From assembly GCA_965203755.1 (NCBI GenBank), contig OZ241910.1:744001-808000 (forward strand): 64,000 bases of DNA. Reading direction: 5' to 3'. This DNA comes from UBA6055 sp965203755 (GTDB taxonomy: Bacteria; Chloroflexota; Anaerolineae; Aggregatilineales; Phototrophicaceae). A program made the position numbers and the translations under genes. The notes below the pieces were generated by a model. The model searched no databases and was not told the DNA's origin. It worked only from the letters and a program-made list of their open reading frames with translations. Each line of letters starts with the position of its first letter. The stretch's first letter is position 1. Positions 42,803 through 51,888 of the stretch are shown here, one piece after another.

Positions 42803-44851
42803 ATGGCGAGCAAACGACAGCAAGCGGATGAAGCCGGTTACAAACGGCGCATCAATGCCTGGGCGATGTATGATTGGGCTAATTCTGCCTTCGCCACCAC
42901 CATTATTGGCGGCCTGCTGCCAGTGTATTACAGCACGGTCGCCGGCGGCACCCTGCCCAGCGAAGCCACCGCCACCGCCTACTGGTCGCTGACCATCAGC
43001 CTGTCACTGTTTATCCTGGCGATTCTGTCGCCGATCCTGGGCACCATCTCGGATGTCATGCGTAGCAAGAAGCGCTTCTTGGCGATCTTCATTGGCATCG
43101 GTGTGGTTGGCGCCGGTTTGCTGATCTTGGTAAGCACCGGCGACTGGCTGCTGGCGTCGTTGTTTTTCGTGCTGGGACGCATCGGCTTTGGCGGGTCGCT
43201 GGTCTTTTATGACGCGCTGCTGCCGCATGTCGCCCGCGAAGAAGACCGCGACTGGGTATCCTCGCGCGGCTATGCGCTGGGCTACCTTGGCGGCGGGATT
43301 CTGCTCGCCATCAACGTGGCGATGTTCTTCCTTATCCCCGACAGCCTGTTTGAAAACGCCGGCATTCGCCTGTCCTTTTTGAGCGTCGCCATCTGGTGGG
43401 CGGTGTTCTCACTGCCGATTTTACGCCAAGTCGCCGAACCGCCTTCGGTAACGGCTGTGCTTCAATCCGGGCAGACGGTCATCGGGGTCAGCATCAGCCG
43501 TCTGCGGCAGACCTTCCGCGAGATCAAAAAATACCGCCAGCTGTTCAAATATCTGGTCGCCTTTCTGATTTACAATGATGGCATCGGCACGATTATCGCT
43601 GTGGCCGCCATCTATGGCGCCGAGCTTGGCTTTGGGCTGGTGGAACTGGTGCTGGCGCTTTTGCTGGTGCAATTCGTCGGCATACCCTTTAGCATCATCT
43701 TCGGCCGTCTGCCCTCGCGCCATGACAAACGGGCGCCATTCTATCTGGCATTTATTCTGCTCAATGCCATCGCTTTGCCGATTCTTGGCATTGTACTCGT
43801 CAATACCCTGCCAGCCAACGTCTCCGGCGCCTTGCCAACGTCTTACGCCACCGCCGGCAGTCATGTCGGCGAGGGAGTCTATCTCATCCGCGGCGATGCC
43901 TTCACCGCCAGCGGCCGCTGGGATGAAATACAAGTATCGGGCGACGACTTGAGCGGTGAGGGATGGCTGGGCAGCCTGACCACTCTGCTGACCGGCCGCC
44001 CCGATGACCTGAACTACTCCACGACAGACGAACTCAATGCCAGCCAGACTTTCCTGTTTAACGGCAAGAATCTGGAGCTAAGCTATCGCATGTCACCCGA
44101 TGGCGGCGTCATCGGATTCCTGGTGGACGGGCAAGCGCTAAACGATGAGGACGGAAGCCGGGTCATCATCGACACCTACAACCCAACGATACGTTACGAG
44201 GAGACAGCGACCTTGGAACTGCCCGAAGCCGGCCAGCGCCAGCTTGAGATCATCAACATCTCCGAACCGGCTGAAGCGGCGCGCGGCAAGCGAATCGCTT
44301 TGCGCGCGGTTGAAGTGCAGCCGCCGGCGCGCCAGAGCAGCCTGCCAACTATCATCGGCATCATCATCGGCGTTGAAATTCTGGCTTTGCTGTTCGCATT
44401 TCTGCTGCGATCTCATTTTGTCGCCTTGTCCAGCCGGCTGGATACGCGGCGCAGCATTCTTTTATCACTGTCAATCTACTGCATCATTGCCTGCTGGGGA
44501 TTCGTCCTCAATGCCACGTTGGAATTTTGGATGCTCGCCTGGATGGTTGCCATGGTGCAGGGCGGCAGCCAAGCGCTTAGCCGCAGCCTATATGCCAGCC
44601 TGTGTCCGGCTGCCAAAAGCGGTGAATTTTTTGGTTTTTACAGCATCATGGAAAAATTCGCCTCGATTATCGGGCCCTTGATTTTCGCCTTTGCCGGCAT
44701 TGTATTGGGCAGCAGCCGTCCCGCCATTCTTAGCTTGATTTTGTTATTCGTCATCGGCGGCTATCTGCTCAACCGCGTCAATATCCAGGAAGGTCAGCGC
44801 GTTGCCCGCGAAGACGACGCGGCGCACGGGATACTTGAACCAACTGCATGA
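42803..44851 (+). CDS. UMF1/Atg22-type MFS transporter with an extracytoplasmic jelly-roll insert
   Basis: 682-aa membrane protein. The ATG at 42803 has GGGAGG eight bases upstream. The N-terminal INAWAMYDWANSAFATTI is the UMF1/Atg22 signature. Twelve or so helices are split by a loop of about 200 residues between helices near 350 and 540. The loop contains GDAFTASGRWDEIQVSG, FLFNGKNLELSYRMSPDGG and GFLVDGQALN, and ends in RGKRIALRAVEVQPPA. That beta-rich pattern resembles a carbohydrate-binding jelly roll. -10-like TATAAT stands at 42750-42755. Substrate unknown. The next gene overlaps or follows within a few bases. Confidence 0.82.
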   Translation: MASKRQQADEAGYKRRINAWAMYDWANSAFATTIIGGLLPVYYSTVAGGTLPSEATATAYWSLTISLSLFILAILSPILGTISDVMRSKKRFLAIFIGIGVVGAGLLILVSTGDWLLASLFFVLGRIGFGGSLVFYDALLPHVAREEDRDWVSSRGYALGYLGGGILLAINVAMFFLIPDSLFENAGIRLSFLSVAIWWAVFSLPILRQVAEPPSVTAVLQSGQTVIGVSISRLRQTFREIKKYRQLFKYLVAFLIYNDGIGTIIAVAAIYGAELGFGLVELVLALLLVQFVGIPFSIIFGRLPSRHDKRAPFYLAFILLNAIALPILGIVLVNTLPANVSGALPTSYATAGSHVGEGVYLIRGDAFTASGRWDEIQVSGDDLSGEGWLGSLTTLLTGRPDDLNYSTTDELNASQTFLFNGKNLELSYRMSPDGGVIGFLVDGQALNDEDGSRVIIDTYNPTIRYEETATLELPEAGQRQLEIINISEPAEAARGKRIALRAVEVQPPARQSSLPTIIGIIIGVEILALLFAFLLRSHFVALSSRLDTRRSILLSLSIYCIIACWGFVLNATLEFWMLAWMVAMVQGGSQALSRSLYASLCPAAKSGEFFGFYSIMEKFASIIGPLIFAFAGIVLGSSRPAILSLILLFVIGGYLLNRVNIQEGQRVAREDDAAHGILEPTA

Positions 44852-44862
44852 GGAACAGCCCT

Positions 44863-45336
44863 ATGCCAATCATCGGACAGCCAGCGCCGGACTTTGAACT
44901 GCGAAATCAAGACGGCGATACAATCAGGCTTAGTGATTACCGCGGCAAAAAAGTGATCATTTTCGCCTTCCCCAAAGCCAATACACCCGGCTGCAACCAT
45001 CAAGCCTGCTCGTTCCGCGATGCCTTCCCGCAGATTGAATCCAAAGACGCGGTCCTGCTCGGTGTCAGCGCCAACAGCGCTGCCGAACTCGCCGCCTGGA
45101 AAGCGGCGAAAAAACTGCAATACGATCTGCTGTCCGACCCTGATCACAAGATGCTGACCGCCTGGGAGGCTTGGGGCATCAAGCTGATGATCTTCAAGCT
45201 GCCGGTGGCGGCGACTCGGTCGTACTGGGTGATTGACGAACGGGGAATTCTTGTCGAGCAGCAGATTGGAGTAAGTCCGCTCGAAAGCGTCGAGAAGGCG
45301 CTGGCAGCCGTCGCAAGGCTCGGTCAAACCGATTAA
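44863..45336 (+). CDS. bcp: Peroxiredoxin, BCP/PrxQ type
   Basis: Thiol peroxidase of 157 aa that reduces H2O2 and organic peroxides. The start is the ATG at 44863 with GAGGA eight bases upstream; the ATG at 44848, overlapping the transporter stop, is less likely. The peroxidatic Cys44 is in NTPGCNHQACSFRD and the second Cys49 is four residues on, the PrxQ/BCP spacing. VIIFAFPKANTPGC and LLGVSANSAAELAAWK are family blocks. The selenocysteine option does not apply here: both cysteines are encoded normally. Confidence 0.92.
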   Translation: MPIIGQPAPDFELRNQDGDTIRLSDYRGKKVIIFAFPKANTPGCNHQACSFRDAFPQIESKDAVLLGVSANSAAELAAWKAAKKLQYDLLSDPDHKMLTAWEAWGIKLMIFKLPVAATRSYWVIDERGILVEQQIGVSPLESVEKALAAVARLGQTD

Positions 45337-45412
45337 ATCGGGCTGTCCCAACCGCCGCCAGTCCATGTATGATAGGCAAATTGGATTAGCCCCTTTCGAT
45401 TTGGACATGAAT

Positions 45413-46441
45413 ATGAAACTCATTCTGATTGGTTTTGGTGTGGTTGGTCAGGGTTTTGCCGAAATCCTGCGCGGCAAAGCGGCGGAACTGCGGCAGAAGC
45501 ATCATTTTTCCCCCATGATCACCGGCGTCGCAGCAGCTTCCAAAGGCAGCTTGTATCATCCGCAGGGCTTGGATGTGTCGGCATTGCTGGCCGCGGCGCA
45601 AGTCGGCACATTCGCCGGCTATCCTGCCAGCGCCGGCCTGCGGCGAAATTGGACGGCAAGCGACATGATCCTCAAGGGACAGGCGGATGCCTTGATTGAG
45701 ATCAGCCCGACCGATTTGAAGACCGCCCAGCCGGCTTTGGATTACTGTCACTTGGCGCTCGATAACGGACTGCATCTTGTCTTAGCCAACAAAGGCCCGG
45801 TCGCGCTTGATTATATGCGCTTGAAATCCAAGGCTGAATCCAACAGCCTGCAGCTGCGGTATGAAGCCACGGTGATGGCTGGCACGCCGATCATGCAGCT
45901 GGCTGAAGAGGCGCTGGCTGGCTGCGTCATCCGTTCGGCGCGGGGCATCCTCAACGGCACGACCAATTATATCCTGACGCAGATGGAAGCAGGTATGTCT
46001 TATGATGATGCCTTGGCCAAAGCGCAGGCAATGGGATATGCCGAAACCGATCCAAGCGGCGATGTGGAAGGCTGGGATGCGGCCGGCAAAGCGCTGATTC
46101 TAGCCAATGCCCTGTTTGGCAGCCCGCTGACGATGAAAGATTTGGATGTCGCCGGCATCACTGAAATTACCGCCGCCGATATCGCCGATGCCAAGACGCA
46201 GGGACAGCGCTATAAACTGATTGCAGCGGCAAGCGCGGCCGGCGGCAACGTCAGCCCCCGGCGGCTGCCCTTGAGTGACCCGCTGGCAAACGTCAGCGGC
46301 TCTACCAACGCAATCACACTGGAAACCGACCTGATGGGCGCCGTCACCCTAATCGGCGCCGGCGCCGGCAGGCTCGAGACCGCCGCCGCCATCTTGTCCG
46401 ACCTGCTGTCTATCCATCGAAACCATCGAAAACGCGGTTAG
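45413..46441 (+). CDS. hom: Homoserine dehydrogenase
   Basis: NAD(P)-dependent reduction of aspartate semialdehyde to homoserine (Thr/Met/Ile branch). ATGs at 45407 and 45413 are both possible; the latter gives MKLILIGFGVVGQGFAEIL (342 aa) and is chosen from the spacing to a weak GGA. The nucleotide loop is GFGVVGQ, then LVLANKGPVALDY with the catalytic lysine, ILNGTTNYILTQM, and YAETDPSGDVEGWDAAGKALILAN. It has no C-terminal ACT domain, so it is the short, probably unregulated form. Confidence 0.93.
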   Translation: MKLILIGFGVVGQGFAEILRGKAAELRQKHHFSPMITGVAAASKGSLYHPQGLDVSALLAAAQVGTFAGYPASAGLRRNWTASDMILKGQADALIEISPTDLKTAQPALDYCHLALDNGLHLVLANKGPVALDYMRLKSKAESNSLQLRYEATVMAGTPIMQLAEEALAGCVIRSARGILNGTTNYILTQMEAGMSYDDALAKAQAMGYAETDPSGDVEGWDAAGKALILANALFGSPLTMKDLDVAGITEITAADIADAKTQGQRYKLIAAASAAGGNVSPRRLPLSDPLANVSGSTNAITLETDLMGAVTLIGAGAGRLETAAAILSDLLSIHRNHRKRG

Positions 46442-46515
46442 TTTACGACAATTTGGACAAACGATGCAACATCTGCATGAAAATCCCGTAAATAAGGATA
46501 TCGCTCATATATTTT

Positions 46516-46545
46516 TTGATAAACCGCCCGCCTCTATGCTATACT
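46516..46545 (+). promoter_or_regulatory. Predicted promoter of the pspA-like gene
   Basis: -35 TTGATA (46516-46521), 18-base spacer, -10 TATACT (46540-46545) with an upstream TGC. It is placed 50 bases before the ATG at 46596. Confidence 0.55.
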
Positions 46546-46595
46546 GGGCAGATATTGTTTTCATGGACACTTAGGCCAGCAAGGGGATAATCTGA

Positions 46596-47276
46596 ATGGC
46601 ATCCATCATACGAAAGCTCCAAACTCTGTTTAGCGCAAATATGCACGGCATGATTGACCGTGCCCTGGAAACCAACTCGCTGAAGGTCATGGACGAATAC
46701 ATCCGTCAGGTTGAACGCAATCTGGATGCTCTTGAAGATTCGGCGGCGACCGTCGGCGGGTCGGTCCGCACGTTGAAACGCAAATATGAAGAATTTTCCA
46801 ACCAGGCTGACAAGCTCGACCGCGACATCGACACCCTGATTTTGCGCGGGAAGGATGACCTGGCGGCGGCGGCGCAGGCCGAGTTGAACACCAAACAGGA
46901 ACTGGCGCAGGAATACTACGAACAATGGCAGTCGCAAGAAGGACAGTATCAAGGCATGATGAATATGCGGATGAAGCTGGAAGGCCGGCTGACCACCATC
47001 AAGCAGGAACGGGAAAAGATGCGCTCGCTGCTCGAACTGGCAGAAACCAAGAAGGTGATGACCAAGACCCTCAAGAGCATGGACAAGCTCGATACCTCTG
47101 GCGATCAGGAAATCGACAGCCTGCTGGATTCCATTTATGCCCGGATCGACCAGGAAGATGCCCGCGCCGAAATGGCAAGCCGCAAACTTTCCGACCAAAT
47201 CGAAGACACCGTTGGCATCGGTCAGGTGGAATTGCAGTTGGAAGAGCGCAAACAGCGCCTGCTCGGCAGCAATTAA
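46596..47276 (+). CDS. pspA: PspA/IM30 (Vipp1) family membrane-stress protein
   Basis: Coiled-coil ESCRT-III-like protein of 226 aa that coats and repairs membranes under envelope stress. KLQTLFSANMHGMIDRALETN is the amphipathic helix 0/1 region. Long helices follow without breaks (ESQEGQYQ-like and KQEREKMRSLLELAE heptads). It ends in LEERKQRLLGSN. Five to six helices match the PspA fold. The next gene, 152 bases downstream, is a membrane-anchored coiled-coil protein, a plausible partner. Confidence 0.92.
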   Translation: MASIIRKLQTLFSANMHGMIDRALETNSLKVMDEYIRQVERNLDALEDSAATVGGSVRTLKRKYEEFSNQADKLDRDIDTLILRGKDDLAAAAQAELNTKQELAQEYYEQWQSQEGQYQGMMNMRMKLEGRLTTIKQEREKMRSLLELAETKKVMTKTLKSMDKLDTSGDQEIDSLLDSIYARIDQEDARAEMASRKLSDQIEDTVGIGQVELQLEERKQRLLGSN

Positions 47277-47428
47277 CCCAAGCCCGGCCTGATGCCCGAC
47301 TGATGAACAGGATCTATGCCATGCGGCGTCTCTGTTTGCGGTTCCATTGCCAAGCGATTACAATCATGGTAAGGTGATGCGCCAATCCGACATATTCTTT
47401 GTTAGCGCCAGACGGAGTCGGGATCATC

Positions 47429-48253
47429 ATGTCAAACAAAGATAACGCACGGCAAAAGGCAGCTGGAGCTCTGCTGACCAATGCGCTGCTGCGGTGGGAA
47501 ACGTTGGTCACGGTCATGGTGACGGCTATCCTGTTTTTGTTTGTGCCGGATGTCAGTCTGCCGTTTGTGGAATGGCAGCCCTGGTTCTGGCTGGTTTTAG
47601 GCGGCCTGGCCGAGGCGGTATTGATTGCCGCAACCCTCACCGACCCCGAAGCCACCGAACAGGCGATGGCAGAAGACTTTGAGCGCGAATATGACCTGCG
47701 GAACATCCGCAACCGCGTTTCCCGCGAACGTCTGCGCGATGCCTTTGAATATCGCCGCAATATGCTCAAGCTGGTTGACCGCAGCAAAGGCTCGATGCGT
47801 ACCCGTCTGCGTACCCTGGTCAACGATGTCAGCGACTGGATTACGTATATGTACAACCTGGCGGCGCATATCGACCTCTTCGAGAGCAATGACCTGGTGA
47901 TGCGCGACCGACAGCAGGTGCCGCAGCAAATCGAAAAAGTCAAAGCCCGCATTGAACGCGAAAGCGACGACCGCCTCAAACGAGATCTGGAAATTCAGTT
48001 GAGCCGTTTGCAGCAGCAGCAAATGAACCTTGAGGCGACCTTCAGCAATATCAAACGGGCCGAGATTCAACTGGAAAGCACATTATCATCGCTGGGTACG
48101 GTGTATGCGCAAATGTCGCTGCTGGGCACCAAAGAAACCGACAGCGCCAAAGGTCAGCGGTTGAGCGTCGAGGTCAAAGACGAAATCGACAAGCTGCAAG
48201 ATACCATTGATGCTATGGACGAAGTTCAGCTGCAAAGCCTGCGTTTTCAATAA
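47429..48253 (+). CDS. Membrane protein with two helices and a long coiled coil, next to pspA
   Basis: 274-aa protein with no functional name I can support. Start at the ATG 47429; in-frame codons upstream lack a ribosome-binding site. N-terminal segments LVTVMVTAILFLFVP and FWLVLGGLAEAVLIAATL are two membrane helices (about residues 23-66). The rest is charged helix with heptads (KVKARIERESDDRLKRDLE, LSRLQQQQMNLEAT). Position after pspA suggests a PspA-recruiting or envelope-stress membrane partner (inference). Confidence 0.7.
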   Translation: MSNKDNARQKAAGALLTNALLRWETLVTVMVTAILFLFVPDVSLPFVEWQPWFWLVLGGLAEAVLIAATLTDPEATEQAMAEDFEREYDLRNIRNRVSRERLRDAFEYRRNMLKLVDRSKGSMRTRLRTLVNDVSDWITYMYNLAAHIDLFESNDLVMRDRQQVPQQIEKVKARIERESDDRLKRDLEIQLSRLQQQQMNLEATFSNIKRAEIQLESTLSSLGTVYAQMSLLGTKETDSAKGQRLSVEVKDEIDKLQDTIDAMDEVQLQSLRFQ

Positions 48254-48259
48254 TCGCCG

Positions 48260-49267
48260 CTAATCAAATGATTCGGCTGTGGACTGGCGTTTTGCCTTGC
48301 CGCCGCGCAATGTACCCAAGCGCTGGATCAACCGCGGCGTTTCGCGGTTGATGCTGATGGTGTCTTCCAGCAGATTGACAAGCGTCGAAGCGATGATGAC
48401 CAGCGTCAGATAGATAAAGGCAACCACCGAGTAGGTTTCGATATAGCGGAAAGAACGGCCCGAGGATGTTTTTGCGATTTGTGTAATATCGCGCACGCCA
48501 AGAAACGCCAGCAAAGACGAATCCTTAATCATGGCGACAAAGTCGTTGCCGAGCGGCGGCAGGACATTGCGAAAAGCCTGTGGCAAAACAATCAGCCGCA
48601 TGGTCTGCCAGTAAGTCATGCCGACGGAATAGGCGGCTTCAAACTGCCCCTTGGGAATGGATTGAATCCCAGCCCGAATCGTCTCCGACATATAGGCGCC
48701 GTAGGTAATCGCCAAGGCCATAATCGCTGAAGGCGCCGAACTGCCCCGCCAGACAAGATCTGGAATGTCGGGATCATTGCTCAAGCTGCGAAAGCCGTCC
48801 ACGATGGTATCGTTGATGAGGGCGCGCAAAGCCGGGACGACGATAAATGCCGTCACCAGCAGCACGATAAGCACCGGGATGCCGCGCATCACCGACACAT
48901 AAATGGTACACAGATTGTACATCAATATGCGGAAGGCCCGCGCAATCGTTTTCCAGGCGGTTTCCGAAGTTTGCGGCGCCGACGGTGGATTGGAACGTAT
49001 AATTCCGACCGCAATCGCCAGCATCAGCGCGCCGGCATAAGACGCGGCACTGACGAACAGGGTCATCAGGATGCCGGCTTTTAGCTGGTCGAAGATTTTG
49101 GCGTAAATCTCATCGGTGACAATGCTGATCGCCAGCAGGATGCCTACGATGACCAGAAAAATAAACCAATATGGCAGCGTATACAGACGACTATAGCGCA
49201 TCGCCCGCCCGCGCGATTCGGCAGTGACGTCGTCCAAATCCGGCTGGCGGTCGGCAGGGTTGAGCAT
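48260..49267 (-). CDS. Amino-acid ABC transporter permease (HisM/HisQ type)
   Basis: Polar amino-acid permease of 335 aa. The ATG at 49267 has AAGGA seven bases upstream, better than the GTG at 49273. Five or more hydrophobic segments, then the EAA loop region MTYWQTMRLIVLPQAFRNVLPPLGNDFVAMIKDSSL, the HisMQ signature. MRGIPVLIVLL is the usual preceding block. A 70-residue insertion of low similarity (VVPALRALINDTIVDGFR) sits in the first half. The gene follows the duplicated solute-binding protein on the same strand. No ATPase gene is visible in the window. Confidence 0.9.
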   Translation of the reverse strand: MLNPADRQPDLDDVTAESRGRAMRYSRLYTLPYWFIFLVIVGILLAISIVTDEIYAKIFDQLKAGILMTLFVSAASYAGALMLAIAVGIIRSNPPSAPQTSETAWKTIARAFRILMYNLCTIYVSVMRGIPVLIVLLVTAFIVVPALRALINDTIVDGFRSLSNDPDIPDLVWRGSSAPSAIMALAITYGAYMSETIRAGIQSIPKGQFEAAYSVGMTYWQTMRLIVLPQAFRNVLPPLGNDFVAMIKDSSLLAFLGVRDITQIAKTSSGRSFRYIETYSVVAFIYLTLVIIASTLVNLLEDTISINRETPRLIQRLGTLRGGKAKRQSTAESFD

Positions 49268-49340
49268 AGGCACATCCTTTGCAATGGTATTAGCGACAAG
49301 CGGGGTCGAGCGAACCCGGCCCCGCTGTCAGGCATTGACC

Positions 49341-50744
49341 TTAGTCAAGCAGGCCCCATTTTCTGTTGATGGCCTCCAGCGCGCCGTCGGCTTTCATGCT
49401 GGACAGGGCGGCATTGAATGGCTCAATCAAGTCAGAGTCCAGGGGATAGATGAAAGCAAGCTCTTCAGAAGTCAGCGCTTCGGGCAGCAGCCGCAGGACA
49501 TCGGCATTGACGCCCACATAGCCTTGACCAGCCACATCATCCATCACCACCGCATCCACATCGCCAGCAATCAAAGCCTGCACCGCAAAACCAAAGGTCT
49601 CATAGCCGACCAGACGGTCGCCCTCGCCCACCAAGTCTTCAGCGGCCTTGTAATTGGTTGTCGCCACCTGTACGCCAATCCGATACTCGCCGGCGACGAA
49701 ATCGGCAACGGATGCGAAGCGGTCTTCGTCAAGCTGAACCATCATGCGCTGCGCGACATCAATATAGCCGTCAGAGAAGGCGACGATTTCCTTGCGCTCA
49801 TCAGTGACGGTGATGCCACCGGCCGCCAAGTCATATTCGCCATTGGAAACGGCGACGATCATGCCTTCCCAGCTTTGCTCGATGTATTCCGGAACACAGT
49901 TGAGACGGGCGCAGATTTCAGCCAGCGCGTCATAATCCCAGCCATCGGCCTCGCCGGTTTCGTCGTCAATGAAGTTGAAGGGGATGTAGGCGTTTTCAAC
50001 GGCGACGGTGACCAAGCGCCCGCCAAGATCAGGCAGCATGGACGTTTCCTCTTCAGGCCCCAGCCATTTTCTGTTGATGGCCATCAAGGCGCCGTCGGCT
50101 TTCATACTGGCCAAGGCCGCATTGAACGGTTCAATCAAGTCAGAGTCCAGGGGATAGATGAAAGCAAGCTCTTCAGAAGTCAGCGCTTCGGGCAGCAGCC
50201 GCAGGACATCGGCATTGACGCCCACATAGCCTTGACCAGCCACATCATCCATCACCACCGCATCCACATCGCCAGCAATCAAAGCCTGCACCGCAAAACC
50301 AAAGGTCTCATAGCCGACCAGACGGTCGCCCTCGCCCACCAAGTCTTCAGCGGCCTTGTAATTGGTTGTCGCCACCTGTACGCCAATCCGATACTCGCCG
50401 GCGACGAAATCGGCAACGGATGCGAAGCGGTCTTCGTCAAGCTGCACCATCATGCGCTGCGCGACATCCACATAGCCATCGGAAAAAGCGACGATTTCCT
50501 TGCGCTCGTCGGTGACGGTGATGCCGCCGGCCGCCAAGTCATATTCGCCATTGGAAACGGCGACAATCATGCCTTCCCAGCTTTGCTCAATGTATTCCGG
50601 AACACAGTTGAGACGGGCGCAGATTTCAGCCAGCGCGTCATAATCCCAGCCATCAGGCTCGCCGGTGTCGTCGTCGATGAAGTTAAACGGAATATAGGCG
50701 TTTTCGACGGCGACTGTGACCACGCGCCCGCCAAGATCGGGCAG
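49341..50744 (-). repeat. 708-bp in-frame tandem duplication in the solute-binding protein gene
   Basis: Unit A at 50744-50037 and unit B at 50036-49341 are in the same frame with an offset of 708 bases. Long stretches are identical at nucleotide level, with scattered third-position and a few amino-acid changes (for example FASVADF regions identical, DDDTGEPDG against DDETGEADG). The junction encodes LGPEEETSM. Confidence 0.93.
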
Positions 50745-50828
50745 CGCGTCCTGTGCAAAAACCATAGCGAAGGGAAAAGCCAAAAACATCAAGGCTGTCA
50801 TTAAAATGATTCTTCTAAAGACTTGCAT
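49341..50828 (-). CDS. Amino-acid ABC transporter solute-binding protein with two tandem binding domains
   Basis: 495-aa secreted protein. The ATG at 50828 has AAGGAGG seven bases upstream; the signal peptide is RIILMTALMFLAFPFAMVFAQD. It consists of two near-identical SBP (family 3) domains of about 236 residues, both beginning LPDLGGR(V/L)VTVAVENAYIPF. Each carries the family lines YDALAEICARLNC, DLAAGGITVTDERKEIV and DAVVMDDVAGQGYVGV. In a usual polar amino-acid SBP there is one domain. Each domain has the ligand-binding pattern, so the protein could hold two ligands. The permease follows in the same direction at 49267. Confidence 0.9.
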   Translation of the reverse strand: MQVFRRIILMTALMFLAFPFAMVFAQDALPDLGGRVVTVAVENAYIPFNFIDDDTGEPDGWDYDALAEICARLNCVPEYIEQSWEGMIVAVSNGEYDLAAGGITVTDERKEIVAFSDGYVDVAQRMMVQLDEDRFASVADFVAGEYRIGVQVATTNYKAAEDLVGEGDRLVGYETFGFAVQALIAGDVDAVVMDDVAGQGYVGVNADVLRLLPEALTSEELAFIYPLDSDLIEPFNAALASMKADGALMAINRKWLGPEEETSMLPDLGGRLVTVAVENAYIPFNFIDDETGEADGWDYDALAEICARLNCVPEYIEQSWEGMIVAVSNGEYDLAAGGITVTDERKEIVAFSDGYIDVAQRMMVQLDEDRFASVADFVAGEYRIGVQVATTNYKAAEDLVGEGDRLVGYETFGFAVQALIAGDVDAVVMDDVAGQGYVGVNADVLRLLPEALTSEELAFIYPLDSDLIEPFNAALSSMKADGALEAINRKWGLLD

Positions 50829-51013
50829 GCAAATCCTCCTTATAAGGAAAAGTATCAGCGAACGATAGATTAAATATGCAAGTTTGTATTTTAACAGGTT
50901 TTCCATTGTTGTGATAGACTCATCATGTCTTTAACAATCGGGAATTGGCGATTATCATTTATTTCGGGAAAGGCAAACCATACCCGCGATATAGACAAAC
51001 AGAGAGGACTGCT

Positions 51014-51835
51014 ATGATTCAGCTTGCTATTTCTTCATGGACGGTGCATGGCGCATTGGGACAAGTTTGGTATTTGCCGGATGACGATGGCAATATGATC
51101 AATCAGCATGACCCGCAGCCGGCCGCTTTATCCCTGCTTGACCTGCCGGCGCGGATTGCCGCCGAGGGCATCATGCTGCTGGAAATCTGCAATTTTCATC
51201 TGCCCTCGATTCAGGCCGATTATCTGGCGGAACTGCGGACTGCCATTGAAGCCGCCGGGGTTACGTTGGTGAATCTGCTGGTCGATACCGGCAATCTGTC
51301 ATCGCTGGATAACGAAGAGCGGCGGCGCGACATTGACATGGGCAAACGGTGGCAGGACATTGCCGTCAAGCTAGGCGCAAAGGGAGTGCGGTTTGACTGC
51401 GGCGCCGAACCGCCTTCGGCAGAAACCATCGCCCGCAGCAGCCAAGCGCTGCGCGAGCTAGTCGATTATGGCGAGCGCATCGGGCTGATGACCACCACCG
51501 AAAATTGGCGCGCAACCAGCGTCGAAAGCGCCAATCTGCTCGAAATCATGCGGCGGGTAGACCGCCCGCTAAACTTATGCGTCGATTTCGGCAATGCCGC
51601 CAAAACCGCCGACAAATATGCGACCATGCAAGCCTTGCTGCCCCAAGCTGCGTCGCTGCACTGCAAAGGCCGCTTTGACGGCGGCAAGCTCGATGTCGAT
51701 GAGTTTCATCACAGCCTGTCGCTGGTCAAGGCGGCCGGCTTCGCCGGACACATCGCCTTAATCTGTGATGGCACCGACAAGGAGTGGGACAAGGTACTTA
51801 CGCTGAAAGAGCATGTGACGCAGCAGTTGCTTTAA
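51014..51835 (+). CDS. Sugar phosphate isomerase/epimerase-like TIM-barrel protein
   Basis: AP-endonuclease-2/xylose-isomerase-like barrel of 273 aa. The ATG at 51014 has GAGGA six bases upstream. IQLAISSWTVHGALGQVW, the barrel strand LLEICNFHLPSIQADYL, ALGAKGVRFDCGAEPPSAET and NLCVDFGNAAKTADKY are typical. Candidate metal ligands are the Glu in LLEICN, the Asp in CVDFGN and the His in SLHCKGRF. The preceding gene (49-50.8 kb, opposite strand) carries an amino-acid transporter, and no pathway neighbours are present. Substrate unknown. Confidence 0.8.
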   Translation: MIQLAISSWTVHGALGQVWYLPDDDGNMINQHDPQPAALSLLDLPARIAAEGIMLLEICNFHLPSIQADYLAELRTAIEAAGVTLVNLLVDTGNLSSLDNEERRRDIDMGKRWQDIAVKLGAKGVRFDCGAEPPSAETIARSSQALRELVDYGERIGLMTTTENWRATSVESANLLEIMRRVDRPLNLCVDFGNAAKTADKYATMQALLPQAASLHCKGRFDGGKLDVDEFHHSLSLVKAAGFAGHIALICDGTDKEWDKVLTLKEHVTQQLL

Positions 51836-51888
51836 CGCCAGACTCAAGCAGGGACATGAATCCATCAATAAAGTGAGTCAATCTCTTG

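Noticed and set aside
49224..50804. 526-codon forward open frame across the duplicated solute-binding protein
   Set aside because: Antisense shadow of the duplicated gene; the repeat makes both strands open for long distances.
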